Assembly: GCA_902630555.1 (NCBI GenBank)
Contig: CACOVB010000004.1
Span: 1-43,820, forward strand
Direction of reading: 5' to 3'
Length of the DNA stretch: 43,820 nucleotides
DNA from: an uncultured SAR116 cluster alpha proteobacterium
GTDB lineage: Bacteria; Pseudomonadota; Alphaproteobacteria; Puniceispirillales; Marisalimonadaceae
In this document: piece by piece, positions 19,989-31,949 of the stretch
Position numbering within the stretch: the first letter of the stretch is position 1
Layout of the letters: each line of letters starts with the position of its first letter
Made by a program: the position numbers and the translations under genes
The notes under the pieces: model-generated
Databases searched by the model: none
What the model saw: the letters and a program-made list of their open reading frames with translations, nothing else
What the model was told of the DNA's origin: nothing

Positions 19989-21743
19989 ATGTTAAAAAAA
20001 AGTATGAATGGTGCCGAAGCGCTTATAAAAGCACTAATTGAAAATGATGTAGATACTGTATTTGGTTACCCAGGAGGGGCCGTATTACCAGTTTACGACG
20101 CTATTTTTAAAAATAATCGAATAAAACATATTCTTGTAAGACATGAGCAAGCAGCAGTTCATGCTGCCGAGGGTTTTGCAAGATCTACAGGAAAGGTTGG
20201 GTGTGTATTAGTAACTTCTGGTCCGGGCGCAACGAACGCCATAACGGGACTAACTGATGCATTAATGGACTCTGTACCATTGGTGTGCATTACTGGGCAA
20301 GTACCAACACATTTGATAGGAACTGATGCTTTCCAAGAAGCAGATACAACAGGAATTTCTAGGCCAGCAACTAAGCATAATTATCTCGTAAAAAAACCAA
20401 AAGATTTATGTAAAGTAGTTCATGAAGCATTTGAAATTGCAAGTACAGGTAGACCTGGCCCAGTTCTAATTGATTTACCAAAAGATATTCAACTTTCTGA
20501 AGTTAAATATGAAAAAAAAACTATAGTAATTAATAAAAAAATCATTACAAACCAATCGGTAAAAAATAGTGAAATAAAAAAAATAGTTGATTTAATTTTA
20601 AATTCAAAAAAACCAATTTTTTATGGTGGTGGAGGCATTATAAATTCTGGAGTGGAAGCGTCACAATATTTAAATAAAATTATAAATTTATTAAATGCTC
20701 CTGTCACACTTACTTTAATGGGGCTTGGAGCTATTGCTCATGACAATAAAAACTTTCTTGGAATGTTGGGTATGCACGGAACATATGAGGCTAATTTAGC
20801 TATGCATCATTGTGATTTGATGATCAATGTCGGTGCTAGATTTGATGATAGGGTCACTGGTAGATTAGATGCTTTTTCCCCAAATTCAAAAAAAATTCAT
20901 ATAGATATCGATCCTTCTTCGATTAATAAAATAGTTCAAGTTGATTTACCTATAATCGGCGATGTAAAAGTTGTCTTAAAAGTAATTTATAATGAGCTTA
21001 AAAAAAGAAATTTAAAAACATTTTCTTGTAAAAATTGGTGGTCAGAAATTAATAAATGGAAAGAAAAAAAATCTCTTTCATATTCAACCGATGAAGTAAT
21101 CATTAAACCTCAATATGCTATAGAAAAACTATATAACGTAACAAAATCAGCTGACCCATTTGTAACCACTGAAGTTGGTCAGCATCAAATGTGGGCGGCA
21201 CAATATTTTGGTTTTTCAAAACCTAATCATTGGATGACATCTGGAGGTTTAGGAACTATGGGGTATGGTTTGCCAGCTTCAATCGGAGTTCAAATAGCAA
21301 ATCCAAAATCTTTAGTTATAGATATAGCTGGAGAAGCATCGTTTTTGATGAATATGCAAGAATTATCTACTATCGTACAATATAATCTACCAATTAAGAT
21401 ATTTATTATTAATAATCAATGGATGGGCATGGTAAGACAATGGCAAGAGTTAATTCATGGATCTAGATATAGTGAGAGCTATACAGATTCTTTGCCGGAT
21501 TTTATAAAACTAGCTGACAGCTTTGGTATTAAAGGAATTAGAGCTGAAAAGATGAATCAGTTGCAAAGTGTTATCGATCAAATGTTGGAGCATAACGGTC
21601 CAGTGTTAGCAGATATTTGCGTTGCGAAAGAAGAAAATTGTTTTCCAATGATACCATCTGGGTCTGCTCATTATGATATGATTTTAAATAAAGAAGATAA
21701 AAAGAAACAAAAAGTTTCATCAGATGGATTGGCTCTTGTATAA
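19989..21743 (+). CDS. ilvB: acetolactate synthase large subunit
   Basis: [61 protein letters not shown]; followed by ilvH and ilvC. Confidence 0.96.
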   Translation: MLKKSMNGAEALIKALIENDVDTVFGYPGGAVLPVYDAIFKNNRIKHILVRHEQAAVHAAEGFARSTGKVGCVLVTSGPGATNAITGLTDALMDSVPLVCITGQVPTHLIGTDAFQEADTTGISRPATKHNYLVKKPKDLCKVVHEAFEIASTGRPGPVLIDLPKDIQLSEVKYEKKTIVINKKIITNQSVKNSEIKKIVDLILNSKKPIFYGGGGIINSGVEASQYLNKIINLLNAPVTLTLMGLGAIAHDNKNFLGMLGMHGTYEANLAMHHCDLMINVGARFDDRVTGRLDAFSPNSKKIHIDIDPSSINKIVQVDLPIIGDVKVVLKVIYNELKKRNLKTFSCKNWWSEINKWKEKKSLSYSTDEVIIKPQYAIEKLYNVTKSADPFVTTEVGQHQMWAAQYFGFSKPNHWMTSGGLGTMGYGLPASIGVQIANPKSLVIDIAGEASFLMNMQELSTIVQYNLPIKIFIINNQWMGMVRQWQELIHGSRYSESYTDSLPDFIKLADSFGIKGIRAEKMNQLQSVIDQMLEHNGPVLADICVAKEENCFPMIPSGSAHYDMILNKEDKKKQKVSSDGLALV

Positions 21744-21745
21744 TT

Positions 21746-22303
21746 ATGTCAATATATGAAAAATTAAATATAGAAGAGAAAGAGAGCATAAGAACTTTGA
21801 CAGTTGTTGTCAATAATGAGCCTGGTACTTTAGCAAGAGTGATTGGTTTATTTTCTGGAAGAGGATATAATATTGAAAGTTTAACCGTTACTGAAATTGA
21901 TAATAAAAGAAATCTCTCTAGAATTTCTATTGTAACTAAAGGTACTAGTAACACTATAGAACAAATAAAATCACAATTATCAAGACTTATACCTGTTCAT
22001 CTTGTAAGAGATTTGACACTTGAAGGTCCATTCATTAAAAGTGAATTAGCTTTGGTAAAAGTTGTTTCTTCTGGGTTAAATAGAGTTGAAGCTTTAAGAA
22101 TTGCAGATACTTTTAGAGCTAAAACTCTTGACGTTACATTAAAAAGTTTTGTTTTTGAACTAACAGGAAAACCTAATAAAATTGACGCATTTGTGGATTT
22201 AATGAAATCTCTAGGTGATATTGAAATTTCACGAACTGGTGTTTCTGCGATGTCCAGAGGATATGAAACTGAAACAAAAATAATTAATAAAATTTTTGAC
22301 TAA
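21746..22303 (+). CDS. ilvH: acetolactate synthase small subunit
   Basis: TLTVVVNNEPGTLARVIGLFSGRGYNIESLTV ACT domain; SRTGVSAMSRG. Confidence 0.96.
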   Translation: MSIYEKLNIEEKESIRTLTVVVNNEPGTLARVIGLFSGRGYNIESLTVTEIDNKRNLSRISIVTKGTSNTIEQIKSQLSRLIPVHLVRDLTLEGPFIKSELALVKVVSSGLNRVEALRIADTFRAKTLDVTLKSFVFELTGKPNKIDAFVDLMKSLGDIEISRTGVSAMSRGYETETKIINKIFD

Positions 22304-22311
22304 ATTAATAA

Positions 22312-23340
<1,029 letters not shown>

Positions 23341-23378
23341 TCTATATTATGTTAAGATATTTTTATATAGAAAGGTAA

Positions 23379-24416
<1,038 letters not shown>

Positions 24417-24446
24417 TTATTTGATTAATGATTATATATACTTTGT

Positions 24447-25340
24447 ATGCTTTTTGAAAAAAGTAAATTATATAAAAACAAACTATTTAATTCATTATTA
24501 ATTTTAATCTGCTTAATTCTAATATTTATAGGTAAGTTAGATTTAATCGCACTTAGAAATTTATCTTCTTTTTTAACTGACTTCTTTTCTCCAATTTCTA
24601 ATTTCGTAAGCAAACCAGCTTTAGAATTAGAGAATGTTATAAAAGATGTTCAATCTGCAACTTTTCTAAGGGATGAAAATATAAAACTTAAAAGTGAAAA
24701 TCGTAGACTTAAGATTATTGAAACAAAATTAGCAAATACAGAAAGTGAGTTAATTGAATTAAAAAAATTATTAAATTTTAAAATTGATCGTAATAAAATT
24801 ATTTTTACTGGGAGAGTATTAAATATTTCTGGAGGAACTTTTGCAAAGACTATGGTTATCAATGGAGGAAGTGTAGATGGCATAAAAAAAGGACAACCAG
24901 TAATTTCATCTTTAGGTTTAGTTGGCTCTATTATAAGTGTTGGACCATCCTCAAGTAGAGTATTATTAACAATAGATATTAATTCTATGATACCTTCATA
25001 TTTAACTCAAAGTGGTTGGCCAGCTATTGCTCAAGGTGAAAATGGAAAATTATTAAAATTAAGATTTTTATCTTCAGAAGCTAAACCTATTATTGGAGAA
25101 ATTATAGAAACTTCTGGACATGGTGGTGTTTTCCCATCTGGTGTAAATGTTGGAAAAATAATATCCATGTCAAATGGAAATTATTATGTTCAGCCACTTC
25201 CTAATCCACAAAAATTAAGATTTGTTTCTATAATCTCTAATGGTAATTTAGAGAATAGAAAAAAATCTACTGGATTTGCACCTCTTCAAGGAGATCAAAA
25301 CAAAATAAATTTGAAAGGTTTTAATAAATTTAGTAATTAA
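24447..25340 (+). CDS. mreC: rod shape-determining protein MreC
   Basis: N-terminal TM, coiled coil, VISSLGLVGSIISVGPSSSRVLLTIDINSMIP; position after mreB. Confidence 0.93.
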   Translation: MLFEKSKLYKNKLFNSLLILICLILIFIGKLDLIALRNLSSFLTDFFSPISNFVSKPALELENVIKDVQSATFLRDENIKLKSENRRLKIIETKLANTESELIELKKLLNFKIDRNKIIFTGRVLNISGGTFAKTMVINGGSVDGIKKGQPVISSLGLVGSIISVGPSSSRVLLTIDINSMIPSYLTQSGWPAIAQGENGKLLKLRFLSSEAKPIIGEIIETSGHGGVFPSGVNVGKIISMSNGNYYVQPLPNPQKLRFVSIISNGNLENRKKSTGFAPLQGDQNKINLKGFNKFSN

Positions 25341-25350
25341 ATTTATCTCA

Positions 25351-25863
25351 ATGGAAAAATATAACTCAGAATTTTTTTTTAATAATCTAATTTTTACCCT
25401 GATTATTTTAACTGCTTGTTTTTTACAAATTTCTTTAAATTTTCTATCGTTCTTTGTAATTTCGCAGCCATATATTTTAGCTATAGTATTATTTCTTACT
25501 ATAAGAAGAGTAGATTACGAGGTATCTAGTATTCTAATAATTTTGTATGGACTATTGTATGATTTGATAACAGGAGGACTAATAGGAATTCATTCTTTGC
25601 TTTTTTTATTTTTGAAGTTGTTTACATTAAATTTAAGTATAAGTAATAAGATCTTAAAAAAATATGGTGAATGGTTTTTATTTTCTTTTTCATATATCAT
25701 AAGTTTATTAATTATGAAGGTCATTTTTGTAATTGTAAATTTTAAATTTCCTGATATTTATGCAGTTTCTTTTAATATAGGAACAACTCTTTTACTTTTT
25801 CCAGTAATTTTATTTTTAATTGATGTACCAAAAATAGTTTTCAAGGTATTTGTGAGTAAATGA
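25351..25863 (+). CDS. mreD: rod shape-determining protein MreD (multi-pass membrane)
   Basis: Hydrophobic 170 aa protein between mreC and mrdA; LYDLITGGLIGIHSLLFL. Confidence 0.85.
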   Translation: MEKYNSEFFFNNLIFTLIILTACFLQISLNFLSFFVISQPYILAIVLFLTIRRVDYEVSSILIILYGLLYDLITGGLIGIHSLLFLFLKLFTLNLSISNKILKKYGEWFLFSFSYIISLLIMKVIFVIVNFKFPDIYAVSFNIGTTLLLFPVILFLIDVPKIVFKVFVSK

Positions 25864-27683
25864 AAAATCTAAATTTAAAAAAAAATATTGAAAGACGATT
25901 TTTTTTATTATCTGCTTTAAAAGGGATTTCTTTTGGAGTCCTGTCATGGAGATTATTTGACCTTCAAGTAATTGAAAATAAAAAGTATGATAAATTATCG
26001 AAAAACAATCAGTTTAATTTTAGTTTAGTTGTTCCAGAAAGAGGTGAAATTTATGATAGAAAAGGTAGAGTTCTAGCAGCGAATAGAGATGCTTTTAGTC
26101 TATACGTAAAATCATCTCAAAATTTAAATTTAAAGAAAATTTTAGATAAGCTTTTATTGATTACAAATCTTAACGAAGAAGATGTAAAAAATTTTGAAAA
26201 TAGATTTAAAAATTTAAAAAAAAATAATATTAATGTATTTATTACCGATAATCTTTCTCAAAGAGATATTTCTAAAATAGCTGTAAGATTACATGAGTTT
26301 CCAGAAATAAATTTTTTAATGACTAAAAAAAGAGTTTATCCTCAAGGAACGATAACAAGTCATTTAATAGGATATACCGGAAAATTGACTGAACAAGATT
26401 TAAAAAAAAATAAAAATCTAATAAACTTTTCTAATTTACGAATTGGAAAATATGGTTTAGAAAAATTTTTTGATAATATGCTGAGAGGTGAATTTGGAAG
26501 AAGAAGAGAAGAAGTTAATGCTAGAGGAAAAATTATAACTTCTAATTTGTATGAAAAACCTAATCCTGGAAAAAATTTAACTCTTAGTATTGATTTAAAC
26601 ATTCAATCATATTCATTAACTAGACTTCAAAACCTTAATTTAAAAAAATCAAAATTCAGTGAACCAGAAACAGGCTCTGTGGTGGTAATGGATGTAAATA
26701 CAGGAGAACTAATATGTTGTGTCTCATCACCTAATTTTAATCCAAATGTTTTCACTAGAGGCATTAAATCTAAAGAATGGAAATCTTTAATAAATAATAA
26801 AAAGGCGCCTCTTCTTAATAGAGCTGTTTCTGGCCTTTATCCACCTGGGTCTACAATTAAAATGGCTGTGGCACTTGCTGCTTTAGAAAATGGTATAATT
26901 GGTTATGATACAAAGTTTTTTTGCAACGGAGTTAAAGAATATGGTGATATGAAATTTCATTGCTGGCACAAACATGGCCATGGAAATATAAATTTGTCAC
27001 AAGCAATAGAAAGATCATGTGATGTGTTTTTCTATGAACTTGGATTAAAAGTAGGTATTGAAAAAATTGGTTTAATGCTAAAAAAACTTGGTTTAGATGC
27101 AAATATTAATTTAGAGTTAAATGAACTTCGAAAAGGTTTAGTTCCCTCTAAGAAATGGAAGTTAGATGTTAAAGGAACACGCTGGACTCCTGGAGAAACT
27201 ATTAATGCTTCTATTGGTCAAGGTTATATGCTTAGTAATCCTATTGAGTTAGCTACAATGGTTTCTAGAATAGCAAATTCAGAATTTTTAGTTGAACCAA
27301 CATTGCTATCTGGTAAAACAAAAAAATTTGCAAAATTAGATATAAATAAAAATCATTTGAATTATATTAAAAGTGCAATGTCAAATGTAGTCAATAGTGA
27401 AATGGGTACAGCATATAAATCTAGGTTAAAAATAAAAAATTTTAAAATGGCAGGGAAAACAGGAACTGTACAGGTTGTAAGAATTTCTGAAGATGAAAGG
27501 GAAAAAGGAATTATTAAAAATAAAGATCGTGAATGGAAAAAACGTGATCATGCTTTATTTGTAGGCTATGCGCCATTAGAAAAACCTAAATATTCAATTT
27601 GTGTCATTGTTGAGCATGGGGGAAGTGGTTCTACTATCGCTGCACCTATTGCAAAAGATATAATGGAAAAATTATTAGTTTGA
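25860..27683 (+). CDS. mrdA: penicillin-binding protein 2
   Basis: VPERGEIYDRKGRVLAAN, GLYPPGSTIKMAVALAALENG (SxxK), KTGTVQV; mre operon context. Confidence 0.95.
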   Translation: MKNLNLKKNIERRFFLLSALKGISFGVLSWRLFDLQVIENKKYDKLSKNNQFNFSLVVPERGEIYDRKGRVLAANRDAFSLYVKSSQNLNLKKILDKLLLITNLNEEDVKNFENRFKNLKKNNINVFITDNLSQRDISKIAVRLHEFPEINFLMTKKRVYPQGTITSHLIGYTGKLTEQDLKKNKNLINFSNLRIGKYGLEKFFDNMLRGEFGRRREEVNARGKIITSNLYEKPNPGKNLTLSIDLNIQSYSLTRLQNLNLKKSKFSEPETGSVVVMDVNTGELICCVSSPNFNPNVFTRGIKSKEWKSLINNKKAPLLNRAVSGLYPPGSTIKMAVALAALENGIIGYDTKFFCNGVKEYGDMKFHCWHKHGHGNINLSQAIERSCDVFFYELGLKVGIEKIGLMLKKLGLDANINLELNELRKGLVPSKKWKLDVKGTRWTPGETINASIGQGYMLSNPIELATMVSRIANSEFLVEPTLLSGKTKKFAKLDINKNHLNYIKSAMSNVVNSEMGTAYKSRLKIKNFKMAGKTGTVQVVRISEDEREKGIIKNKDREWKKRDHALFVGYAPLEKPKYSICVIVEHGGSGSTIAAPIAKDIMEKLLV

Positions 27684-27694
27684 TAAGGTTAGAA

Positions 27695-28804
27695 ATGTTT
27701 TCTTATAATAACAAGTTTTACAAACCTGACAGTATTTTAAAAAAACTCCTTAAAATTGATTGGTTACTATTATTTTTGGTTTTAATTGTATGTATAATAG
27801 GTATTGGTGCGCTTTATTCAGCAGGAGATGGTAGTTTAAATCCGTGGGCAATTAATCATATATATAAAATTATTTTGGGTTTCTTAATAATATTTATTTT
27901 AAGTCAGTTTAATATTAACTTTATAATGAATTTTTCAGTCGTTTTATATGTATTTTGTATTTTATGTTTAATCTACGTTATTTATTTTGGAGTTGGAGAC
28001 GTAAAAAGATGGATTAATCTTAAATATTTTTTTTTTCAACCATCAGAATTAGCGAAGATATCTATAATTTTATTGTTAGCAAAGTTTTTTACATATTATC
28101 CAAATAATTCAAAAAATTTTTTATATAACATTTTTGCAATTTTTTTAGTTCTTACACCTGGGTTTTTAGTTGTTAATCAACCAGATCTTGGTACTGGCTC
28201 TATGTTAATATTACTTGGTTTTGCTATAATTTTTGTAAATGGTTTATCATGGAATATTATTTTTTCAATAGTACTAGTATCCTTAATCTCTCTGCCTATA
28301 ATATGGCAAAATTTACTTGAATATCAAAAATATAGAATTTTAGTTTTTTTAAACCCTGAATTAGATACTCTTGGGAAAGGTTACCAGATAATACAATCAA
28401 AAATTGCAATAGGTTCTGGAGGAATGTTTGGTAAAGGGTTTTTAACTGGAAGTCAAAGTAGACTAGATTTTTTACCAGAAAAACATACCGATTTTGTATT
28501 TACTTTAATTTCAGAAGAAATGGGTTTTGTTGGTTCTATGTTAGTATTAATATTGTATTTTGTTATTAATCTTATTTTGATAAAAGAATTTTTGAAAGAG
28601 GAAAATGTTACTAATAAAATTTTAATTTTTGGTGTTTCATTTTTAATTTTTTTATATATTTTTTTTAATATTGGTATGGTAACTGGTTTAATACCTGTGG
28701 TAGGTGCTCCACTTCCTTTCATAAGTAATGGGGGAACTTCTCTTATAACAATCTTCATTGGATTAGGTATAATTCAAAGCATAAGAGTTAGTAGAAATGT
28801 TTAG
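27695..28804 (+). CDS. rodA: rod shape-determining protein RodA (SEDS glycosyltransferase)
   Basis: SEDS family: FQPSELAKISIILLLAKFF, VVNQPDLGTGSMLILLG, VVGAPLPFISNGGTSLITIFIGLGI. ATG 27695 preferred to the TTG at 27680. Confidence 0.95.
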   Translation: MFSYNNKFYKPDSILKKLLKIDWLLLFLVLIVCIIGIGALYSAGDGSLNPWAINHIYKIILGFLIIFILSQFNINFIMNFSVVLYVFCILCLIYVIYFGVGDVKRWINLKYFFFQPSELAKISIILLLAKFFTYYPNNSKNFLYNIFAIFLVLTPGFLVVNQPDLGTGSMLILLGFAIIFVNGLSWNIIFSIVLVSLISLPIIWQNLLEYQKYRILVFLNPELDTLGKGYQIIQSKIAIGSGGMFGKGFLTGSQSRLDFLPEKHTDFVFTLISEEMGFVGSMLVLILYFVINLILIKEFLKEENVTNKILIFGVSFLIFLYIFFNIGMVTGLIPVVGAPLPFISNGGTSLITIFIGLGIIQSIRVSRNV

Positions 28805-29807
28805 ATTTTTTAAAATTAAAAAATGGTTTTTATGGTCATGGTTAGGATCATTTTTAATTTTATTTTCATTATGGGTTCAAGTTAAAATTGACGTGAAAAT
28901 AAATGAGTGGTTTGGAAAGTTTTATGACATGATTCAAAAAGCTTTAGGTTCGCCTAATTCTATAACTATTGAAGAATATTGGGATAGTTTATTTTCTTTT
29001 ATTAGTTTAGCAGGAATGTATGTAGGCTTGTATGTAATAATAAGTTTTTTTACAGCTCATTATTTATTTAGGTGGAGAACAGCAATGGTTGAATGGTATC
29101 ATTCTGTATATAATACTGCTAGGAATATTGAAGGAGCCGCCCAAAGGGTACAAGAAGATACTGTTAAATTTGCAAGAATAATGGAATCACTTGGTACAAG
29201 TTTAGTAGAGTCTATAATGATTTTAATTCAGTTTATACCAATCTTGTTTGGGTTATCTTTAGGAATTCCAATTTATTTTTTCGGTGATTGGCAATATGGA
29301 TTAATTACTGGTGCACTTATATGGACCATTGGAGGGACAGTTTTTTTAATTGGACTTGGCTGGGTATTAAGGTTAGTAGGAGTTGAATATGATTTACAAA
29401 AAAAAGAAGCGGCATACAGAAAAATTTTAGTTATTGCAGAAGATGATAAGTATGTTCGACCAAAAAGTATAAATGAATTGTTTAGTGATGTTAAACAAAT
29501 ACATTTTTTAAGTTATTTGAGATACCTTTATTTTAATATTGGTAGAATGGCTTATTTACAAGCTAATGTGTTAAGTGCGTATGTTTTTCTTGCGCCAGCT
29601 ATTGTTGCTGGTGTCGTAACTTTAGGAGTTATGCAACAAATAATTAGAGCATTTGGTAGAGTTGAGGGATCAATGCAGTACTTATTAAAGGCATGGCCTA
29701 CAATTATAGAATTAGCAAGTGTTTATAAAAGACTGAGAGAATTTGAAAAACAGATAATATTAAATGGTGGAGATAACAAAGCTATCAAAGAAAATGAAAA
29801 GTCTTAA
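28797..29807 (+). CDS. sbmA: SbmA/BacA-family peptide transporter
   Basis: VKINEWFGKFYDMIQKAL, FTAHYLFRWRTAMVEWYHS, RNIEGAAQRVQEDTVKFA, KKEAAYRKILVIAEDD, YLYFNIGRMAYLQ; no ATP-binding domain. Confidence 0.88.
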   Translation: MFRFFKIKKWFLWSWLGSFLILFSLWVQVKIDVKINEWFGKFYDMIQKALGSPNSITIEEYWDSLFSFISLAGMYVGLYVIISFFTAHYLFRWRTAMVEWYHSVYNTARNIEGAAQRVQEDTVKFARIMESLGTSLVESIMILIQFIPILFGLSLGIPIYFFGDWQYGLITGALIWTIGGTVFLIGLGWVLRLVGVEYDLQKKEAAYRKILVIAEDDKYVRPKSINELFSDVKQIHFLSYLRYLYFNIGRMAYLQANVLSAYVFLAPAIVAGVVTLGVMQQIIRAFGRVEGSMQYLLKAWPTIIELASVYKRLREFEKQIILNGGDNKAIKENEKS

Positions 29808-30594
29808 TTTTTCGATTGGAATTTTAAGTTGGAAGGGTTATGCAAGCCTTTACAATTCATTAAAAAGTTATGAAGAAAATGGATTAAATTCTTTAACAAA
29901 TTCTAAATTTATTTGTTTGCCTGAATATAATAATGAAGGAATAAAAATCTGCGAAAACTTTGGATATAAACCTATTTTATTTAAAAAGAATATTGGCATC
30001 TTAAATGGGTTTAAATATTTAGCATTAAACATGCCAAAGGGACCTTTATTACTTTTAGAAAATGACTTGCTTTTAGTTGCGAATAGTAAGATAACACATA
30101 CTTTACTTAAACAGTCACTTGAACATTTGTACAAATATAAAGCAGCGCAAGTTAGATTAAGAAGTATTAAAGATCCAGGCGAACCTTTTCATGCTATAAA
30201 CAAATATAAAAAATATTGGAGTTGTGGAACTATAAAAAAATTAAAAAGATTGTTAAGGCCAAACAAAGCAAAAAAGTTAATTGGCACAGGAATATATACT
30301 GAAAATGATCCACACATAAAATTTCCTAAACATATATCAAAATTAGAAAATAATTCCTATTTGATTACATCTGAAATTATGAATTGGTCAAACTTAGCAA
30401 TTATGGTTGATAGAGATTTCTTTTTAAAGGTAATTATCAAAGAGGCTGAAATTACTGAGAGTAATAAAAAAATAAATGGATTTAAAAACATTGAAATTGA
30501 GCTAAATAAGAAGTGGTGGAGTGATAAAAGATGGAATTTGATTATAACAAATGGCTTGTTCAAACATTTAAGAGTTGATGATAGAGGATATTAA
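29794..30594 (+). CDS. glycosyltransferase-like protein (GT2/GT-A-like)
   Basis: MKSLNFSIGILSWKGYASLYNSLKSYEENGL...KKNIGILNGFKYLALNMPKGPLLLLENDLLL; overlaps the end of sbmA. Confidence 0.6.
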   Translation: MKSLNFSIGILSWKGYASLYNSLKSYEENGLNSLTNSKFICLPEYNNEGIKICENFGYKPILFKKNIGILNGFKYLALNMPKGPLLLLENDLLLVANSKITHTLLKQSLEHLYKYKAAQVRLRSIKDPGEPFHAINKYKKYWSCGTIKKLKRLLRPNKAKKLIGTGIYTENDPHIKFPKHISKLENNSYLITSEIMNWSNLAIMVDRDFFLKVIIKEAEITESNKKINGFKNIEIELNKKWWSDKRWNLIITNGLFKHLRVDDRGY

Positions 30595-31889
30595 CTTTTT
30601 TTCTTAGTAATTGATCTATCTTTTTTATTAACTTGTCTTTTCCTTCCAATCGCAAGCTCACCATTATTAACATCTTCGGTAATGACTGAACCGGCTCCAA
30701 TAGTACTATTATTACCAATTTTTAAGGGTGCAACCATAGTTGAGTTTGAACCAACAAAAGCATTAGAACCTATAAATGTTTTGTTTTTTTTATGACCATC
30801 GTAATTACATGTGATTGATCCTGCACCTATATTGCTAAATTTCCCAATTGAAGTGTCACCTATATATGAAAGGTGGTTAATTTTAACTTCTTTTCCTGAA
30901 ATTACATTCTTTAATTCAACAAAATTCCCAATTTTATTATTTTCATTTAAAATAGTATTACCTCTTATTCTTGCAAAAGGACCTATTAACACATTTTTTT
31001 TTATATAGCAGTTTTCTAAATGACAAAATGATAAAATGCTTGATCCACTGTCAATTTTAACGCCTTCACCAATAAATACATTGGGAAAGATTGTCACATC
31101 TTTTTTTATTATAGTATCATAAGAAAAGTAATTAGTTTCAGGATCAATTAATGTTACTCCCTTATTAAGAAAAAAATGTCTAAGTTTTGTTTGAATAATT
31201 TTTTCGGCTAAAGCTAGATCTTCTCTAGAATTAATTCCTAATATTTCTTGTTCATCAATATGAATTAGATCTGTTTGAAGATTATTTTTATAAGCAATTT
31301 CTACAACTTCGGTTAAATAATATTCTTTTGACATATTATCCGGTTTAATCTTTGATAGTAAATTGAACATAATGTCGCTACTAAAAGCCATTAATCCACC
31401 ATTACACAAAAGTGAGTTTAATTTTCCATTTCTATCTTCAGTAATTTTTACTGGTTTATTATTTTGAGATAAAATAATTTTTCCATATGAGTTCTTACGA
31501 TTATTTTTAAAGGAAGTTAATGCAATATCATTACCTTGTTCAATAGAGTTAATGAGTTTCTTTATGGTTTTTTTTGTGATAAAAGGAGTGTCAGCAAAGC
31601 ATATAACAATCACCCCTTTGAAATTTTTAAGTTCTTTTTTTGTTTCAATAACAGCATTACCTGTACCTAATTGATCATTTTGAATGACAATTCGATTAGT
31701 TTTAGAATATTCTGAATAATTAATATTTTTAGACGTTACTATTATTTTTTTGTCTATTTTAATTGAATTGAGAGTATTAAGAACCCAATCAATAAGTTTT
31801 AAGTTTGCAACTTTATGAAATGGTTTTGGAGTAATTGACTTCATCCTAGAACCTTTTCCTGCTCCAAGTATAACTGTACAAACATTCAT
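30591..31889 (-). CDS. glmU: bifunctional UDP-N-acetylglucosamine pyrophosphorylase / glucosamine-1-phosphate N-acetyltransferase
   Basis: VILGAGKGSRMKS, QNDQLGTGNAV, left-handed beta-helix hexapeptide C-terminal half, NHLSYIGDTSIGKFSNIGAGSITCNYDGHKKNKTFIG. Confidence 0.95.
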   Translation of the reverse strand: MNVCTVILGAGKGSRMKSITPKPFHKVANLKLIDWVLNTLNSIKIDKKIIVTSKNINYSEYSKTNRIVIQNDQLGTGNAVIETKKELKNFKGVIVICFADTPFITKKTIKKLINSIEQGNDIALTSFKNNRKNSYGKIILSQNNKPVKITEDRNGKLNSLLCNGGLMAFSSDIMFNLLSKIKPDNMSKEYYLTEVVEIAYKNNLQTDLIHIDEQEILGINSREDLALAEKIIQTKLRHFFLNKGVTLIDPETNYFSYDTIIKKDVTIFPNVFIGEGVKIDSGSSILSFCHLENCYIKKNVLIGPFARIRGNTILNENNKIGNFVELKNVISGKEVKINHLSYIGDTSIGKFSNIGAGSITCNYDGHKKNKTFIGSNAFVGSNSTMVAPLKIGNNSTIGAGSVITEDVNNGELAIGRKRQVNKKDRSITKKKS

Positions 31890-31949
31890 TATTTATTTAT
31901 ATATTTTAATATCAAAAATTCAAATTTATTATGTAAATAGGAAATATTT

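Noticed and set aside
31890-31949. glmS ribozyme or riboswitch upstream of glmS
   Set aside because: Only ~60 nt of AT-rich spacer between divergent glmU and glmS; too short and lacks recognisable ribozyme core.
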